A model generated the notes under the pieces. It was given only the letters and a program-made list of their open reading frames with translations, had not been told where the DNA came from and made no database searches. Below, piece by piece: positions 8,037 to 16,808 of a DNA stretch of 37,399 nucleotides; the first letter of the stretch is position 1; each line of letters begins with the position of its first letter. The stretch comes from Fibrobacteraceae bacterium. Its GTDB lineage: Bacteria > Fibrobacterota > Fibrobacteria > Fibrobacterales > Fibrobacteraceae. The stretch is taken from assembly GCA_017625775.1 (NCBI GenBank), contig JAGAKE010000013.1, positions 1 through 37,399 on the forward strand. Direction: 5' to 3'. The position numbers and the translations under genes are program-made.

Positions 8037-10295
8037 ATGGAAACCTTATATTTAGTCGCATTGGTTCTCATTTTTGCTTTAGCTGTATTTGATTTGATGG
8101 TTGGAGTAAGTAACGATGCAGTAAACTTTTTAAGTTCGGCAGTTGGTGCCAAAGCTTTTTCCTTCAAAAAAATTTTGTTAATTGCTGCTTTAGGTATTTT
8201 TGTAGGGGCGTCTTTTTCTAGTGGAATGATGGATATTGCGCGGCATGGTATTTTCCAACCGCAACATTTTTATTTCTCTGAAATCATGGCGATTTTCATT
8301 GGAGTAATGATTGTTGATGTTATCCTGTTAGATATATTCAACTCCTTTGGATTGCCGACTTCCACTACCATATCAAGAGTTTTTGAATTGTTAGGCGGCA
8401 CATTTGCGTTAGCACTTTACAAAATTTATATGGTGCCGAATACGCCAGCTTTTGGTGATTTAATCAATACCGAAAAAGCAATCTCTATGATATTTGCCAT
8501 ATTTCTCTCTGTGGCAATAGCGTTTTCTTTTGGTTCTGTAGTTCAATTTTTTGTTCGCCTTCTTTTTACTTTTGATTTTCGTAAAAAAATGAAATATTTC
8601 ATTGGGGTTTTTGGCGGTCTTTCATTTAGTTCTATCATTTATTTTATTTTATTCAAAGGTTTAAAAGGCTCTGTTTTTGCTTCTTTTGAATGGTTTCAGT
8701 ATTTGCTTAATCATTCTTCCATTGTATTGCTTATTTTATTTGTTGCTTTTGCCCTTCTATCTCAATTATTTTATTTTTTGCACTTTAATGTTTTCAAAGG
8801 CATTGTCGCTTTAGGAACATTTTCACTTGCTTTAGCATTCGCTGGTAACGATTTAGTAAATTTCATTGGTGTTCCTTTAGCAGCACTTTCTTCTTACCAA
8901 GATTTTGCCGCAAATGGAAATGGAGCTCCAGACGCTTTTTTAATGAAGTCTCTTATGGAATCAGCAGCCGGTCAGTGGTGGATTCTTTCATTAGCTGGTG
9001 TTATAATGATGATTTCTTTGATGACTTCAAAAAAGGCTCATAACGTTATTAAAACTTCTGTTTCTCTTTCGGCGCAAGGTACTGCTGACCAAGCTTTTGG
9101 AACAAACCCAGTAGCAAGAGCAATCGTTCGCTGGAGTCATTCAACAGGAGAAATCTTCACTCGTTATTTACCTCGTCGTTGGCGGGCTTGGATGGAACTT
9201 CGTCGTGATGATTCCAAGCTCACTCTTGAAGATGAATCAGCCGCTTTTGATTTAGTTCGAGCTTCTGTGAATTTAATGCTTGCAAGTCTTTTAATTGCCG
9301 CTGGAACAGCTTTTAAACTTCCTTTATCTACAACTTATGTAACCTTTATGGTCGCTATGGGAACTTCTCTTGCCGATAAAGCTTGGGGGCGCGATACGGC
9401 TGTTTATCGCATTTCTGGCGTGCTTTCTGTAATCGGTGGGTGGTTCTTTACCGCCTTTGCTGCGTTCATGAGTAGTTTTATTGTTTGTTTTATAGTCTAT
9501 AAAGGTGGCTTTGTTGTTTCCTTTATTTTGTTCGGTTTGGTGGTGTTGCTTCTTTTAAGATCTACTTTGCATTACAAGAAAAAAACGCAAAGTGTAAACC
9601 CAACCGAGGAACGTTATATACAAATTTTATCTGCAGATACCCCAGAAAAAGCGTCTGTTTTGGCGGATGCTCATTTTAAGGAAGCCTGGGGCTGGATATT
9701 AATTCATGCAGAAGATCGCTATCGTGATATTATTAGTGGTTTCCTCAACGGTGATTTAACTTTATTGCGAAAAACGAATCATTCTATTGATGAAGAAAAA
9801 ATTTATGCCCGTCAATTAAAACGCCAGGGTGCAGCTTGCTCCCAAAAAATGGATCCTTCTGTTTACTTAACTAAAAGTTTTTACTTATACCAAGCTAACG
9901 ATTGTGTAAACGATATTGTCTTTAATTTAGATAGAATTTGTGACCCTTGTTTGCATCATATTGATAACCATTTCACGCCGCTATCGAAACGCCGTCAAAA
10001 AGATTTAGATGCGTTTTGGTCTAAAATCACAGATTTTATTGAAGATTGTGCAAGGTCTGTTTTTGATGGAAATTTCTCGCGTTACGAAGAACTTAAAACT
10101 CGTGCTGCTGAAATTGGAGCCGATGTTGTTGAAAAACGTAAATCAGAAATGACCACCATTCGAGAAAAAGAAGTTGCTTCTGGCGCTGCCGTTCTTTACT
10201 TAACTATTCTATATGAAACGAAAAATTTAATTGATCGTTCTATGTATTTAACAAAAGTTTGTAAGAAGTTCCTCGCCAATGACAATTCTAAATGA
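8037..10295 (+). CDS. PiT-family inorganic phosphate transporter with C-terminal PhoU-like domain
   Basis: The 752-aa product imports phosphate (as a family, coupled to cations). Both PiT signature repeats are visible: VGVSNDAVNFLSSAVGAKA at about 22-40 and FAGNDLVNFIG at about 268-278, each in a block of hydrophobic helices. The membrane part extends to about residue 520. The last 220 residues are soluble, helical and charged, resembling the PhoU-like tail found on long PiT proteins. Family members of about 750 aa with this tail are common in Bacteroidetes-type bacteria. The last 17 nt overlap the next small gene, suggesting coupled translation. Confidence 0.9.
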   Translation: METLYLVALVLIFALAVFDLMVGVSNDAVNFLSSAVGAKAFSFKKILLIAALGIFVGASFSSGMMDIARHGIFQPQHFYFSEIMAIFIGVMIVDVILLDIFNSFGLPTSTTISRVFELLGGTFALALYKIYMVPNTPAFGDLINTEKAISMIFAIFLSVAIAFSFGSVVQFFVRLLFTFDFRKKMKYFIGVFGGLSFSSIIYFILFKGLKGSVFASFEWFQYLLNHSSIVLLILFVAFALLSQLFYFLHFNVFKGIVALGTFSLALAFAGNDLVNFIGVPLAALSSYQDFAANGNGAPDAFLMKSLMESAAGQWWILSLAGVIMMISLMTSKKAHNVIKTSVSLSAQGTADQAFGTNPVARAIVRWSHSTGEIFTRYLPRRWRAWMELRRDDSKLTLEDESAAFDLVRASVNLMLASLLIAAGTAFKLPLSTTYVTFMVAMGTSLADKAWGRDTAVYRISGVLSVIGGWFFTAFAAFMSSFIVCFIVYKGGFVVSFILFGLVVLLLLRSTLHYKKKTQSVNPTEERYIQILSADTPEKASVLADAHFKEAWGWILIHAEDRYRDIISGFLNGDLTLLRKTNHSIDEEKIYARQLKRQGAACSQKMDPSVYLTKSFYLYQANDCVNDIVFNLDRICDPCLHHIDNHFTPLSKRRQKDLDAFWSKITDFIEDCARSVFDGNFSRYEELKTRAAEIGADVVEKRKSEMTTIREKEVASGAAVLYLTILYETKNLIDRSMYLTKVCKKFLANDNSK

Positions 10296-10509
10296 TATTT
10301 TAGAGCAGGCTGGTTTAAAAAATCACGCTTTGGTAGAAGTTTTTCCAGGAACGCTTTCGCATAAAACAGTGCAAAAAGCACGCCTTGGGTTGCGGCCGAT
10401 TTCTAAAAAAGCCGAACAAAAAATTACCGATGCTTTGAATGCTGTTCTTTTACCAGAAACTCCTTACAGAAAATCAGATATTTTTCCAAAGAATGAAACG
10501 GAATCGTAA
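10279..10509 (+). CDS. Small HTH-like protein of unknown function
   Basis: The 76-aa protein overlaps the phosphate transporter gene by 17 nt. The core SHKTVQKARLGLRPISKKAE followed by QKITDALNAVL reads like an XRE/Cro-type recognition helix followed by a dimer helix, so a small DNA-binding protein is possible. There is no signal peptide or membrane segment. The overlap with the transporter suggests co-expression and perhaps a regulatory link to phosphate. The frame is in-register with a plausible start (GTAAGAAG upstream). Confidence 0.6.
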   Translation: MTILNDILEQAGLKNHALVEVFPGTLSHKTVQKARLGLRPISKKAEQKITDALNAVLLPETPYRKSDIFPKNETES

Positions 10510-10581
10510 TAAAATTCTAAATGTATTTAAGAATCAGAAAAGTATATTTTAATAGTATAAAATGACTTATAGGAGTTTTTC

Positions 10582-11868
10582 TTGCATTTAGGAATTTTAA
10601 TAGGTTTAATTTTATTAAATGGCATTTTTGCTATGGCAGAAATAGCTTTGCTTAGTGTACGTAAAGCTAAGTTAAAAAAATTAGCAGAAGCAGGGGATTC
10701 TCGAGCAGAAATAGCTCTTGCTTTAAATGAAGAACCTACAAGGTTTCTTTCTACTGTTCAAATAGGGATTACCGCAATTGGATTGTTAAATGGTATTGTA
10801 GGTGAAGCGGCTTTATCAAAACCTCTTGCTTCTATTTTACAAAGTTTTTTCCCAATTTCTAGTTCATTGGCTGCCGGAATTTCAACTACGCTTGTTGTGG
10901 TGATTATTACTTATGTTTCAATTGTTCTTGGAGAACTTGTCCCTAAAAGAATTGCTCAAATTTATGCAGATTCTATCGCTAGATTCATTGCTCGCCCTAT
11001 CAAAATGATAGCCTTTTTTTCTAGGCCTTTAGTTTTCTTATTAACTATTTCTACAGAAACTATTCTTCGTATTTTAGGCATGAAACGAAAAGAACGACTT
11101 TTAACAGAAGAAGATATTGAAGCCGTTTTAAGTGAAGGGTCCGAAGCGGGAATTATTGAAAAACAAGAACATGAAATGCTTCAAAATGTTTTTGCTTTAG
11201 ATGATATGCCTATTGCTTCCATCATGACGCCACGTAGTGAAATAGTGTTGCTAGATATTGATTCTCCAGAGGAAATAGCTCTAGAGCGTGTGCTTTCTTC
11301 TGACCATTCTCGTTACCCAGTATGCCATGGCGGTCTCCAGAATTTAGAGGGTGTTATATCTGCCAGGCGCTTATTGCGACAGAGATTAGAAGGACGTTAT
11401 TTTGACGTTGCAGATGTAACGCCTCCGATTTTTATTCCAGAAACTTTGAATGCAATGCAGGTGTTGCAGCAATTTAAAGAAATGACTGCGCACATGGTTT
11501 TTGTAGTAGATGAATATGGAGATGTTTTGGGAGTTGTTACTTTGCAAGATCTTTTAGAAGCTTTAGCGGGGGAATTTAAAACTAAAAATCCAGATGATGC
11601 TGAAGCGGTTTTGCTAGAAGATGGTTCTTGGCTTTTAGATGGCTTGATTCCTTTGACAGAATTGAAAAAGAAATTAGATATTAAAAATTTACCTGAAGAA
11701 GATAAAGAGCGTTACTGTACTTTAAGTGGACTTTTGATGTGGATTTCTGGGAAACTTTTGAAAGAGGGAGAAGTAGTAACATGGGAATTTTGGAGTTTTG
11801 AAATTAAGAAATTAGACGGTAAACGCATCGATAAAGTTCTTGCTAAAAAATCACTTTCTGAGGATTAA
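10582..11868 (+). CDS. CNNM/CorC (HlyC) family transporter-like protein with CBS pair
   Basis: The 428-aa product has an N-terminal DUF21/CNNM membrane domain (LIGLILLNGIFAMAEIALLS at the start; several helices to about 150). Two CBS domains follow (about 205-325, IASIMTPRSEIVLLD and MVFVVDEYGDVLGVVT). The C-terminal CorC_HlyC domain covers about 340-425. Relatives are implicated in Mg2+/Co2+ efflux and resistance; the hemolysin name is historical. The start is TTG: AGGAG at 10571-10575 is spaced 6 nt from TTG 10582, and the reading frame needs this start to contain the first helix. Confidence 0.9.
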   Translation: MHLGILIGLILLNGIFAMAEIALLSVRKAKLKKLAEAGDSRAEIALALNEEPTRFLSTVQIGITAIGLLNGIVGEAALSKPLASILQSFFPISSSLAAGISTTLVVVIITYVSIVLGELVPKRIAQIYADSIARFIARPIKMIAFFSRPLVFLLTISTETILRILGMKRKERLLTEEDIEAVLSEGSEAGIIEKQEHEMLQNVFALDDMPIASIMTPRSEIVLLDIDSPEEIALERVLSSDHSRYPVCHGGLQNLEGVISARRLLRQRLEGRYFDVADVTPPIFIPETLNAMQVLQQFKEMTAHMVFVVDEYGDVLGVVTLQDLLEALAGEFKTKNPDDAEAVLLEDGSWLLDGLIPLTELKKKLDIKNLPEEDKERYCTLSGLLMWISGKLLKEGEVVTWEFWSFEIKKLDGKRIDKVLAKKSLSED

Positions 11869-11885
11869 TTTTTTTTAATTAAAGA

Positions 11886-11917
11886 AATCCCCGAGAGCTT
11901 CGCTCTCGGGGATTTTC
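11886..11917 (+). terminator. Terminator after the CNNM/CorC gene
   Basis: A perfect 13-bp stem (11886-11898 with 11902-11914, AATCCCCGAGAGC arm, loop TTC) followed by a short T-run. It belongs to a set of similar CCCGA(A/G)(A/G)GC hairpins in this window. Confidence 0.85.
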
Positions 11918-11918
11918 T

Positions 11919-11950
11919 AAAAAAGTTCCGCATAGTGCGGAACTTTTTTT
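11919..11950 (-). terminator. Bidirectional terminator between convergent genes (aldolase side)
   Basis: A perfect 14-bp stem (11919-11932 with 11936-11949, core AGTTCCGCA) flanked by A-run and T-run, so it can end transcripts from both directions. It lies 19 nt after the aldolase stop. Confidence 0.85.
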
Positions 11951-11968
11951 ACTTGACAATTTTAAAAA

Positions 11969-12970
11969 TTAGGCAAGCTTATTGTCGGAACCAAGCACGT
12001 TAATGATTTTGTGCTTGTAAAGCTTTTCCATATTGTCACGTGCTGGGCCCAAGTATTTACGTGGGTCAAATTCAGCAGGCTTTTCAGCGAAAGTCTGACG
12101 AATTGCAGCAGTCATAGCCAAACGAGAATCGGAGTCGATGTTGATTTTGCAAACAGCGGACTTTGCAGATTCGCGGAGCCATTCTTCAGGAATACCGATA
12201 GCTGCCTTGAGAGCGCCACCAAATTTATTGATAGTAGCAACTTCTTCTTGTGGAACAGAAGAAGAACCGTGAAGAACGATTGGGAAACCAGGAAGTTTTT
12301 CTTCAACAGCCTTCAAAACATCGAAAGCGAGTGGAGGAGGAACCAAGTTACCATTTTCGTCCTTAGTACATTGTTCTGGAGTGAACTTGTATGCACCATG
12401 GGAAGTACCAATGGAAATAGCAAGAGAATCGCAACCAGTACGGGTAGCAAAATCAATTACTTCTTCTGGGTTTGTGTAGGTGTGGTGATCGGAAGAAACT
12501 TCGTCTTCTACGCCAGCGAGAACGCCAAGTTCACCTTCAACAGTAACGTCAAATTGGTGTGCGTATTCAACCACTTTCTTAGTAAGAGCAACGTTTTCTT
12601 CGTAAGGAAGGTGAGAACCATCGATCATTACAGAAGAGAAACCGGAATCAATGCAGCTTTTGCAAGTTTCGAATGTATCGCCATGATCCAAGTGAAGAAC
12701 GATTTCTGGCTTTTCGCAACCGAGTTCCTTAGCGTATTCTACAGCACCTTGAGCCATGTAGCGGAGAAGAGTTGCGTTTGCATATTGACGAGCACCTTTA
12801 GAAACCTGAAGAATAACAGGAGACTTGGTTTCGACAGCAGCTTTAATGATTGCCTGCATCTGTTCCATGTTATTGAAGTTGAAAGCAGGGATTGCATAGC
12901 CACCCTTGATGGCCTTAGCAAACATTTCTTTGGTATTTACAAGACCGAGATCTTTATAAGAAACAGCCAT
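11969..12970 (-). CDS. fba: Class II fructose-bisphosphate aldolase
   Basis: The zinc enzyme (333 aa) of glycolysis/gluconeogenesis cleaves fructose-1,6-bisphosphate to DHAP and glyceraldehyde-3-phosphate. LHLDHGDT holds the catalytic Asp 95 and zinc ligand His 96. VEGELG (Glu 145), GTSHGAYKF (His 191) and LHGSSSVP (His 234) supply the metal site and phosphate-binding loop. The start ATG follows GAGGT at 6 nt. The codons look biased as in other highly expressed genes here. It appears monocistronic, with terminators on its 3' side and a hairpin about 125 nt upstream belonging to the next gene. Confidence 0.95.
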   Translation of the reverse strand: MAVSYKDLGLVNTKEMFAKAIKGGYAIPAFNFNNMEQMQAIIKAAVETKSPVILQVSKGARQYANATLLRYMAQGAVEYAKELGCEKPEIVLHLDHGDTFETCKSCIDSGFSSVMIDGSHLPYEENVALTKKVVEYAHQFDVTVEGELGVLAGVEDEVSSDHHTYTNPEEVIDFATRTGCDSLAISIGTSHGAYKFTPEQCTKDENGNLVPPPLAFDVLKAVEEKLPGFPIVLHGSSSVPQEEVATINKFGGALKAAIGIPEEWLRESAKSAVCKINIDSDSRLAMTAAIRQTFAEKPAEFDPRKYLGPARDNMEKLYKHKIINVLGSDNKLA

Positions 12971-13093
12971 TTTTTACCTCTGTTTGGCGTTGAATGTTGA
13001 CACGGACTAAAGTTACAAAATTTTAGAGTGCTTGTGTATAGAAAACTCGTTTTTTATTAGAAAAAAGAAGAAAAGTTTTTATAGAGCAATAAT

Positions 13094-13127
13094 AAAAGGA
13101 GTTCGCTTTTTAACGAACTCCCTTTTT
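13094..13127 (-). terminator. Terminator of the phosphomutase operon
   Basis: The stem 13098-13105/13114-13121 (GGAGTTCG arm) is flanked by A-rich and T-rich tracts, usable on the minus strand 21 nt past the stop of the charged-repeat gene. Confidence 0.8.
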
Positions 13128-13148
13128 ATTTATCACCAAGGAAAATGA

Positions 13149-14066
13149 TTATTCGTAATCGCTATTTTGTGCTGCTTTTTGGCGTTTTGCGGCTGCACGG
13201 CGACGTTTTTCGCGAATAGTTAATTCTTCTTCCTCTTCTTCTGGTTCTTCTTCAACTACTACGCGTTTCTTCTTGATAACTTTCTTTTTAACAACGCGTT
13301 TCTTTTTCTTTGGAGCTGGTTCAACCTCTTCTTCTTCAGGTTCTACAACTTTCTTCTTTTTAACAACACGTTTCTTTTTCTTTGGAGCTGGTGCTTCTTC
13401 CTCTTCTTCTTCAGGTTCAGCAACAACTTTTTTCTTCTTTACTACGCGTTTTTTCTTTACAACAGGAGCTTCTTCTTCTGGAGCAGGAGCTACTTCTTCT
13501 GCTGGAGGAGGAGGAAGGTTACGAACAACTGGTTTTGGAGGAGGAGGTTGTAAATCTTTTTTTGTTAAAGGAACTGCTGAAGTTCTTGTGATGGCAACAT
13601 CGTTAGCGCCACTCCAAAGAGTTGCTTTTGAAGCAGCACCAATTTCGTTTGCATCACGAGCCATGTCGCTTGCCCATTCATCGTTTGCCGGCGGCAAAAG
13701 AGTGAATTTAACATTACGCACTTTGACTGATTCATCTTCAAGATAAATCATCATATCAAACATACCAACTTGGTAATCTTTGGCGTCAGTTCCAGCAGCA
13801 ACAGCCGGAACATAAGCGACTACAGCATATACAGTCCCATCTAAAATACCATCAAGAAGAACATACGGGTCTCCGGCAGGTGCTTGAACTTCACCTTCTG
13901 CTTTAAATGCCCAACCTTCTCCCTGAACAGGCATTGTGAATGGATGGTAGCCAGCTTTCATATCGCCGACTTTTAGAAATTCTCCAGAAAAAGCCTGGAA
14001 TTCTGTACCTTTTTGCGCAAAACTTGAAATAGCTAAAACGCAGAGTAAAGAAATTATCTTTTTCAT
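13149..14066 (-). CDS. Exported protein with Lys/Arg-Val and Glu-Pro repeat tail
   Basis: I do not recognise a family. The 305-aa protein begins with a signal peptide (MKKIISLLCVLAISSFAQKG). Residues about 20-165 look like a folded beta-rich domain. A proline-rich hinge (PPPPKPVVRNLPPPPAEE) leads into a low-complexity tail (about 200-285). There, blocks such as KKKKRVVKKKKVV alternate with acidic EPEEEEEEAPAP blocks three to four times. It ends in a basic helix (REKRRRAAAKRQKAAQ). Basic/acidic alternation could bind cell wall or surface polymers, or self-associate; this is inference. It starts 9 nt behind the phosphomutase gene with its own GAGGAAAT ribosome site, so the two are an operon. 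Confidence 0.75.
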   Translation of the reverse strand: MKKIISLLCVLAISSFAQKGTEFQAFSGEFLKVGDMKAGYHPFTMPVQGEGWAFKAEGEVQAPAGDPYVLLDGILDGTVYAVVAYVPAVAAGTDAKDYQVGMFDMMIYLEDESVKVRNVKFTLLPPANDEWASDMARDANEIGAASKATLWSGANDVAITRTSAVPLTKKDLQPPPPKPVVRNLPPPPAEEVAPAPEEEAPVVKKKRVVKKKKVVAEPEEEEEEAPAPKKKKRVVKKKKVVEPEEEEVEPAPKKKKRVVKKKVIKKKRVVVEEEPEEEEEELTIREKRRRAAAKRQKAAQNSDYE

Positions 14067-14075
14067 ATTTCCTCG

Positions 14076-15689
14076 TTATTCTTTAAAAAAGAGAGCTTTG
14101 GCCGATTCAAACATGGCATCCTTTTCTTCAGGATCACGACATTCTGTATAAATACGAACTTTTGGTTCAGTTCCTGAAGGACGGATAAGCATCCATGAAT
14201 CGTCTGTGAAAATAATTTTTACTCCGTCAAGAGTTAAAAGATTCTTGACTTCTTTTTCTTTATCGCCTACAAGAATTTTCATTCCTGGTTCGCCAAGTTT
14301 AGCAATTGCATTTACTTTGGCAACAAGTGGAGCGCCCACTAGAGATTTATCCACTTCAAAACCAGAACGAGTTGGGTAGAGACGACCAAATTCAGTATAA
14401 AGGGCGTCAAGATATTCTCCAAGATTCTTTCCTGTAACAGCAATAATTTCAAGAGCTAATAATAAGCCGAATTGAGCGTCCTTTTCAAGAGTGTTGTTCA
14501 GACCAGAAATTCCGTCAGATTCTTCAAAAGCAATTAAAGCTCTTTCCTTAGCGTCTCTTGCAAGATATGGGCGGAAATTCTTAAATCCAACAGATGTTTC
14601 TTTAATGGAACAACCCATTTTTTCAGCAATAATATTTACAAAATTAGAAGTTGCTACTGATTTTGCAACAACGCCAACTTCTTTACGATAAGCAACCATA
14701 TAATGGAAGGCTATGGCACCAAAACTATTCATATCAATTTCGCGAGTGCCGTCATAGAAACGCACGCGGTCTCCATCTGGGTCGAAAATGCAGCCCAAAC
14801 GATACCAAGATTTGCTTGAATCAAGCACTTTGCGTACACCTTCCAAATTTTTAGATGAAGGTTCTGGAGCAACGCCGCCGAATAAAGAATCATCTTCAGT
14901 ACGAAGACTAATCAAACATTCTGGATTGCCTAGTAAAGCCGCTGGTCTGCCGCGAGTAGAACCATGAACATGGTCACAAACGAGAGTCAAACGACCTTCG
15001 CTCAAAAGTTTTTGAATTCGATTGAAATTGATAGTGCCTTGACGATGCAAGAAATCTGAATAAATCTTAACAGGATCAATGATTTCCCAATCAACTTCGC
15101 AAAGAGCTTCGAATTGGTGGTTTGCCATCATTTCGTTCGCGTTTGCTGTTATGATGTTTGTGATTTCAGGACCAGCAGGGCCACCATCAGCAGGGTTGAA
15201 CTTGATTCCATTGTAATGGCTTGGGTTGTGGCTTGGGGTCATGTTGATAGAGCAAGCCGCATTTAACATTTCAACAGCAGCAGAAAACTCTGGTGTAGCC
15301 ATTTCGCCACCATAGTAAATTTTTACACCAGCTTTTTTAAACTGAGCGGCTACAATTTGGCAGAATTCATGACCAAGTAAGCGGTTGTCATGTCCAATAA
15401 CAAGCCCTTTAGCTTGTAATTCCGCAAAGTCCTTGATGCCTAAGGATTCCCAAAGTTCAGGAGTAGCTTCGCGATACATTTTGATAATAGCGCAAGCAAC
15501 AACCTGCAAATTTCTAAGAGTAAACTCTGAACCGATTTCACCACGCCAACCAGAGGTTCCAAAATTAACCTTAGCTGGAGTTTCTGAAGTCATAGCGGCC
15601 TTCTTAACTTCTTCAACCAAGGCCTTAAGCGTAGAAGGGTCGGTGTCAGGGGCTTGAATTTTCTTCCAAATTTGTGTGATAGAATCCAT
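14076..15689 (-). CDS. Phosphoglucomutase/phosphomannomutase family protein
   Basis: An alpha-D-phosphohexomutase (537 aa) that moves phosphate between C1 and C6 of hexose phosphates. All four domain signatures are present: NFGTSGWRG near the start; the phosphoserine loop TPSHNP with Ser 153; the Mg2+ loop FDPDGDRVR (Asp 303, 305, 307); the sugar-specificity loop FEESDGIS (about 388-395); and the phosphate loop RPSGTEPKVR near the C-terminus. GEMATP with a following EESDG fits glucose and does not settle glucose versus mannose. I start at ATG 15689 because it is preceded by ACAGGACC at the right spacing; a GTG at 15719 is in frame but lacks a ribosome site. Confidence 0.92.
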   Translation of the reverse strand: MDSITQIWKKIQAPDTDPSTLKALVEEVKKAAMTSETPAKVNFGTSGWRGEIGSEFTLRNLQVVACAIIKMYREATPELWESLGIKDFAELQAKGLVIGHDNRLLGHEFCQIVAAQFKKAGVKIYYGGEMATPEFSAAVEMLNAACSINMTPSHNPSHYNGIKFNPADGGPAGPEITNIITANANEMMANHQFEALCEVDWEIIDPVKIYSDFLHRQGTINFNRIQKLLSEGRLTLVCDHVHGSTRGRPAALLGNPECLISLRTEDDSLFGGVAPEPSSKNLEGVRKVLDSSKSWYRLGCIFDPDGDRVRFYDGTREIDMNSFGAIAFHYMVAYRKEVGVVAKSVATSNFVNIIAEKMGCSIKETSVGFKNFRPYLARDAKERALIAFEESDGISGLNNTLEKDAQFGLLLALEIIAVTGKNLGEYLDALYTEFGRLYPTRSGFEVDKSLVGAPLVAKVNAIAKLGEPGMKILVGDKEKEVKNLLTLDGVKIIFTDDSWMLIRPSGTEPKVRIYTECRDPEEKDAMFESAKALFFKE

Positions 15690-15837
15690 AAAAAGGGTCC
15701 TGTTGATTAAAGGTTTCACTCCAATTTAAAAAATCTTTTGCTTAAAAGAACCCTGTTATGATTTTTATATGTTAATTTTTACAGTTTTTTTGAAAAAAAA
15801 GATTTATGCATTTGAAAAATCTTATATTTGTTTCACT

Positions 15838-16794
15838 ATGCAAATTACAAAAGCTTCTCAGTTAACCGGTGTTTTCCCGGCTATTTTCACACCTCTTTGT
15901 TCAGATGACCCAAAGAATCTCCGTAATTCGGTTGATTTTAAGAAAATGGGGCAGATGATTGATGATTTAATTGCTTCTGGCGTTACCGGTATTTTACCAG
16001 TTGGAACGACTGGTCAAAGTGCTACTGTGACCCATAAACAACATTTAGACATTATAAAATTTACTTTAGATTATTGTGATGGTCGTGTCCCTGTGATTGC
16101 AGGCGCTGGGTCAAATTGCACGCGTGAATCAGTTGAAATGATCGAAGAAGTGCTTAAAATAGCCGAAGTTCCGGTTCTCTGCGTAACGGGGTATTATAAT
16201 AATCCTTCGCAAGAAGGTATTGAAAAGCATTTCCGTACTTTAAGTTCTGAAACTGGCGCTAAAATCATTATTTATAATGTTCCTGGGAGAACGGCTAGTT
16301 ATGTTCACCCAGATACTTTGATTCGCCTTTCAGAAGACAAGAATATTATCGGTTTAAAACAAGCAGTAGATTTTCGCATTGGCGAAAAATTCCATGAAGA
16401 TACACTTCGTGTAATTAAAGAAACGGCGAATAATGATTTTGCTGTTTTAAGTGGCGAAGATGGTTTCTTTATTGATATGCTTGAAATGGGCGGTAAAGGT
16501 TTAATAAGTGCCTCCGCTAATATTCCAGAAGCAGCAAAGATTTTTGTAGATCTTTACAAGGCGTTCCAAAATGGAGAATTCCAAAAATGTGATGATTTAC
16601 AAGATGCTGCTCGTGATTATGTAGAAGCTACGTTCTGCAGGAAAAATCCGATTCCTCTTGGAACTTTGTTTAATAGTCCGCTTTTCCAACCTTTGGTTAG
16701 TGTGCGCGATACCGCTCGTGGCGACGAAGCAGAAGCTCGTATTATGAAGCTTATTCAAGAAAAAGCAAAATCCTTACTCAAGTACCACCAATAA
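15838..16794 (+). CDS. dapA: 4-hydroxy-tetrahydrodipicolinate synthase
   Basis: The enzyme condenses pyruvate with aspartate semialdehyde in lysine/diaminopimelate synthesis. The TIM-barrel protein (319 aa from this start) shows GTTGQSAT (56-63), YYNNPSQEG, IIYNVPGR with catalytic Tyr 146, and IGLKQA with the Schiff-base Lys 174. The family usually has GTTGE; Gln replaces Glu here. A longer frame starts at 15769, but its extra 23 residues are not conserved in kind, so ATG 15838 is preferred although no strong ribosome site is seen. It forms a two-gene unit with the Cys-rich gene 14 nt downstream. The family also includes N-acetylneuraminate lyase, less likely given the GLKQA context. Confidence 0.87.
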   Translation: MQITKASQLTGVFPAIFTPLCSDDPKNLRNSVDFKKMGQMIDDLIASGVTGILPVGTTGQSATVTHKQHLDIIKFTLDYCDGRVPVIAGAGSNCTRESVEMIEEVLKIAEVPVLCVTGYYNNPSQEGIEKHFRTLSSETGAKIIIYNVPGRTASYVHPDTLIRLSEDKNIIGLKQAVDFRIGEKFHEDTLRVIKETANNDFAVLSGEDGFFIDMLEMGGKGLISASANIPEAAKIFVDLYKAFQNGEFQKCDDLQDAARDYVEATFCRKNPIPLGTLFNSPLFQPLVSVRDTARGDEAEARIMKLIQEKAKSLLKYHQ

Positions 16795-16808
16795 AAGGAG
16801 TTGTATAT

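Noticed and set aside
12011..13000. Plus-strand frame of 329 codons opposite the aldolase gene
   Set aside because: A shadow of a highly expressed, codon-biased gene. The sequence has no recognisable domain, and the aldolase motifs on the other strand are unambiguous.
13273..13746. Plus-strand Phe/Ser/Gly-rich frame opposite the charged-repeat gene
   Set aside because: It results from reading the Lys/Glu repeat codons in antisense; no start signal.
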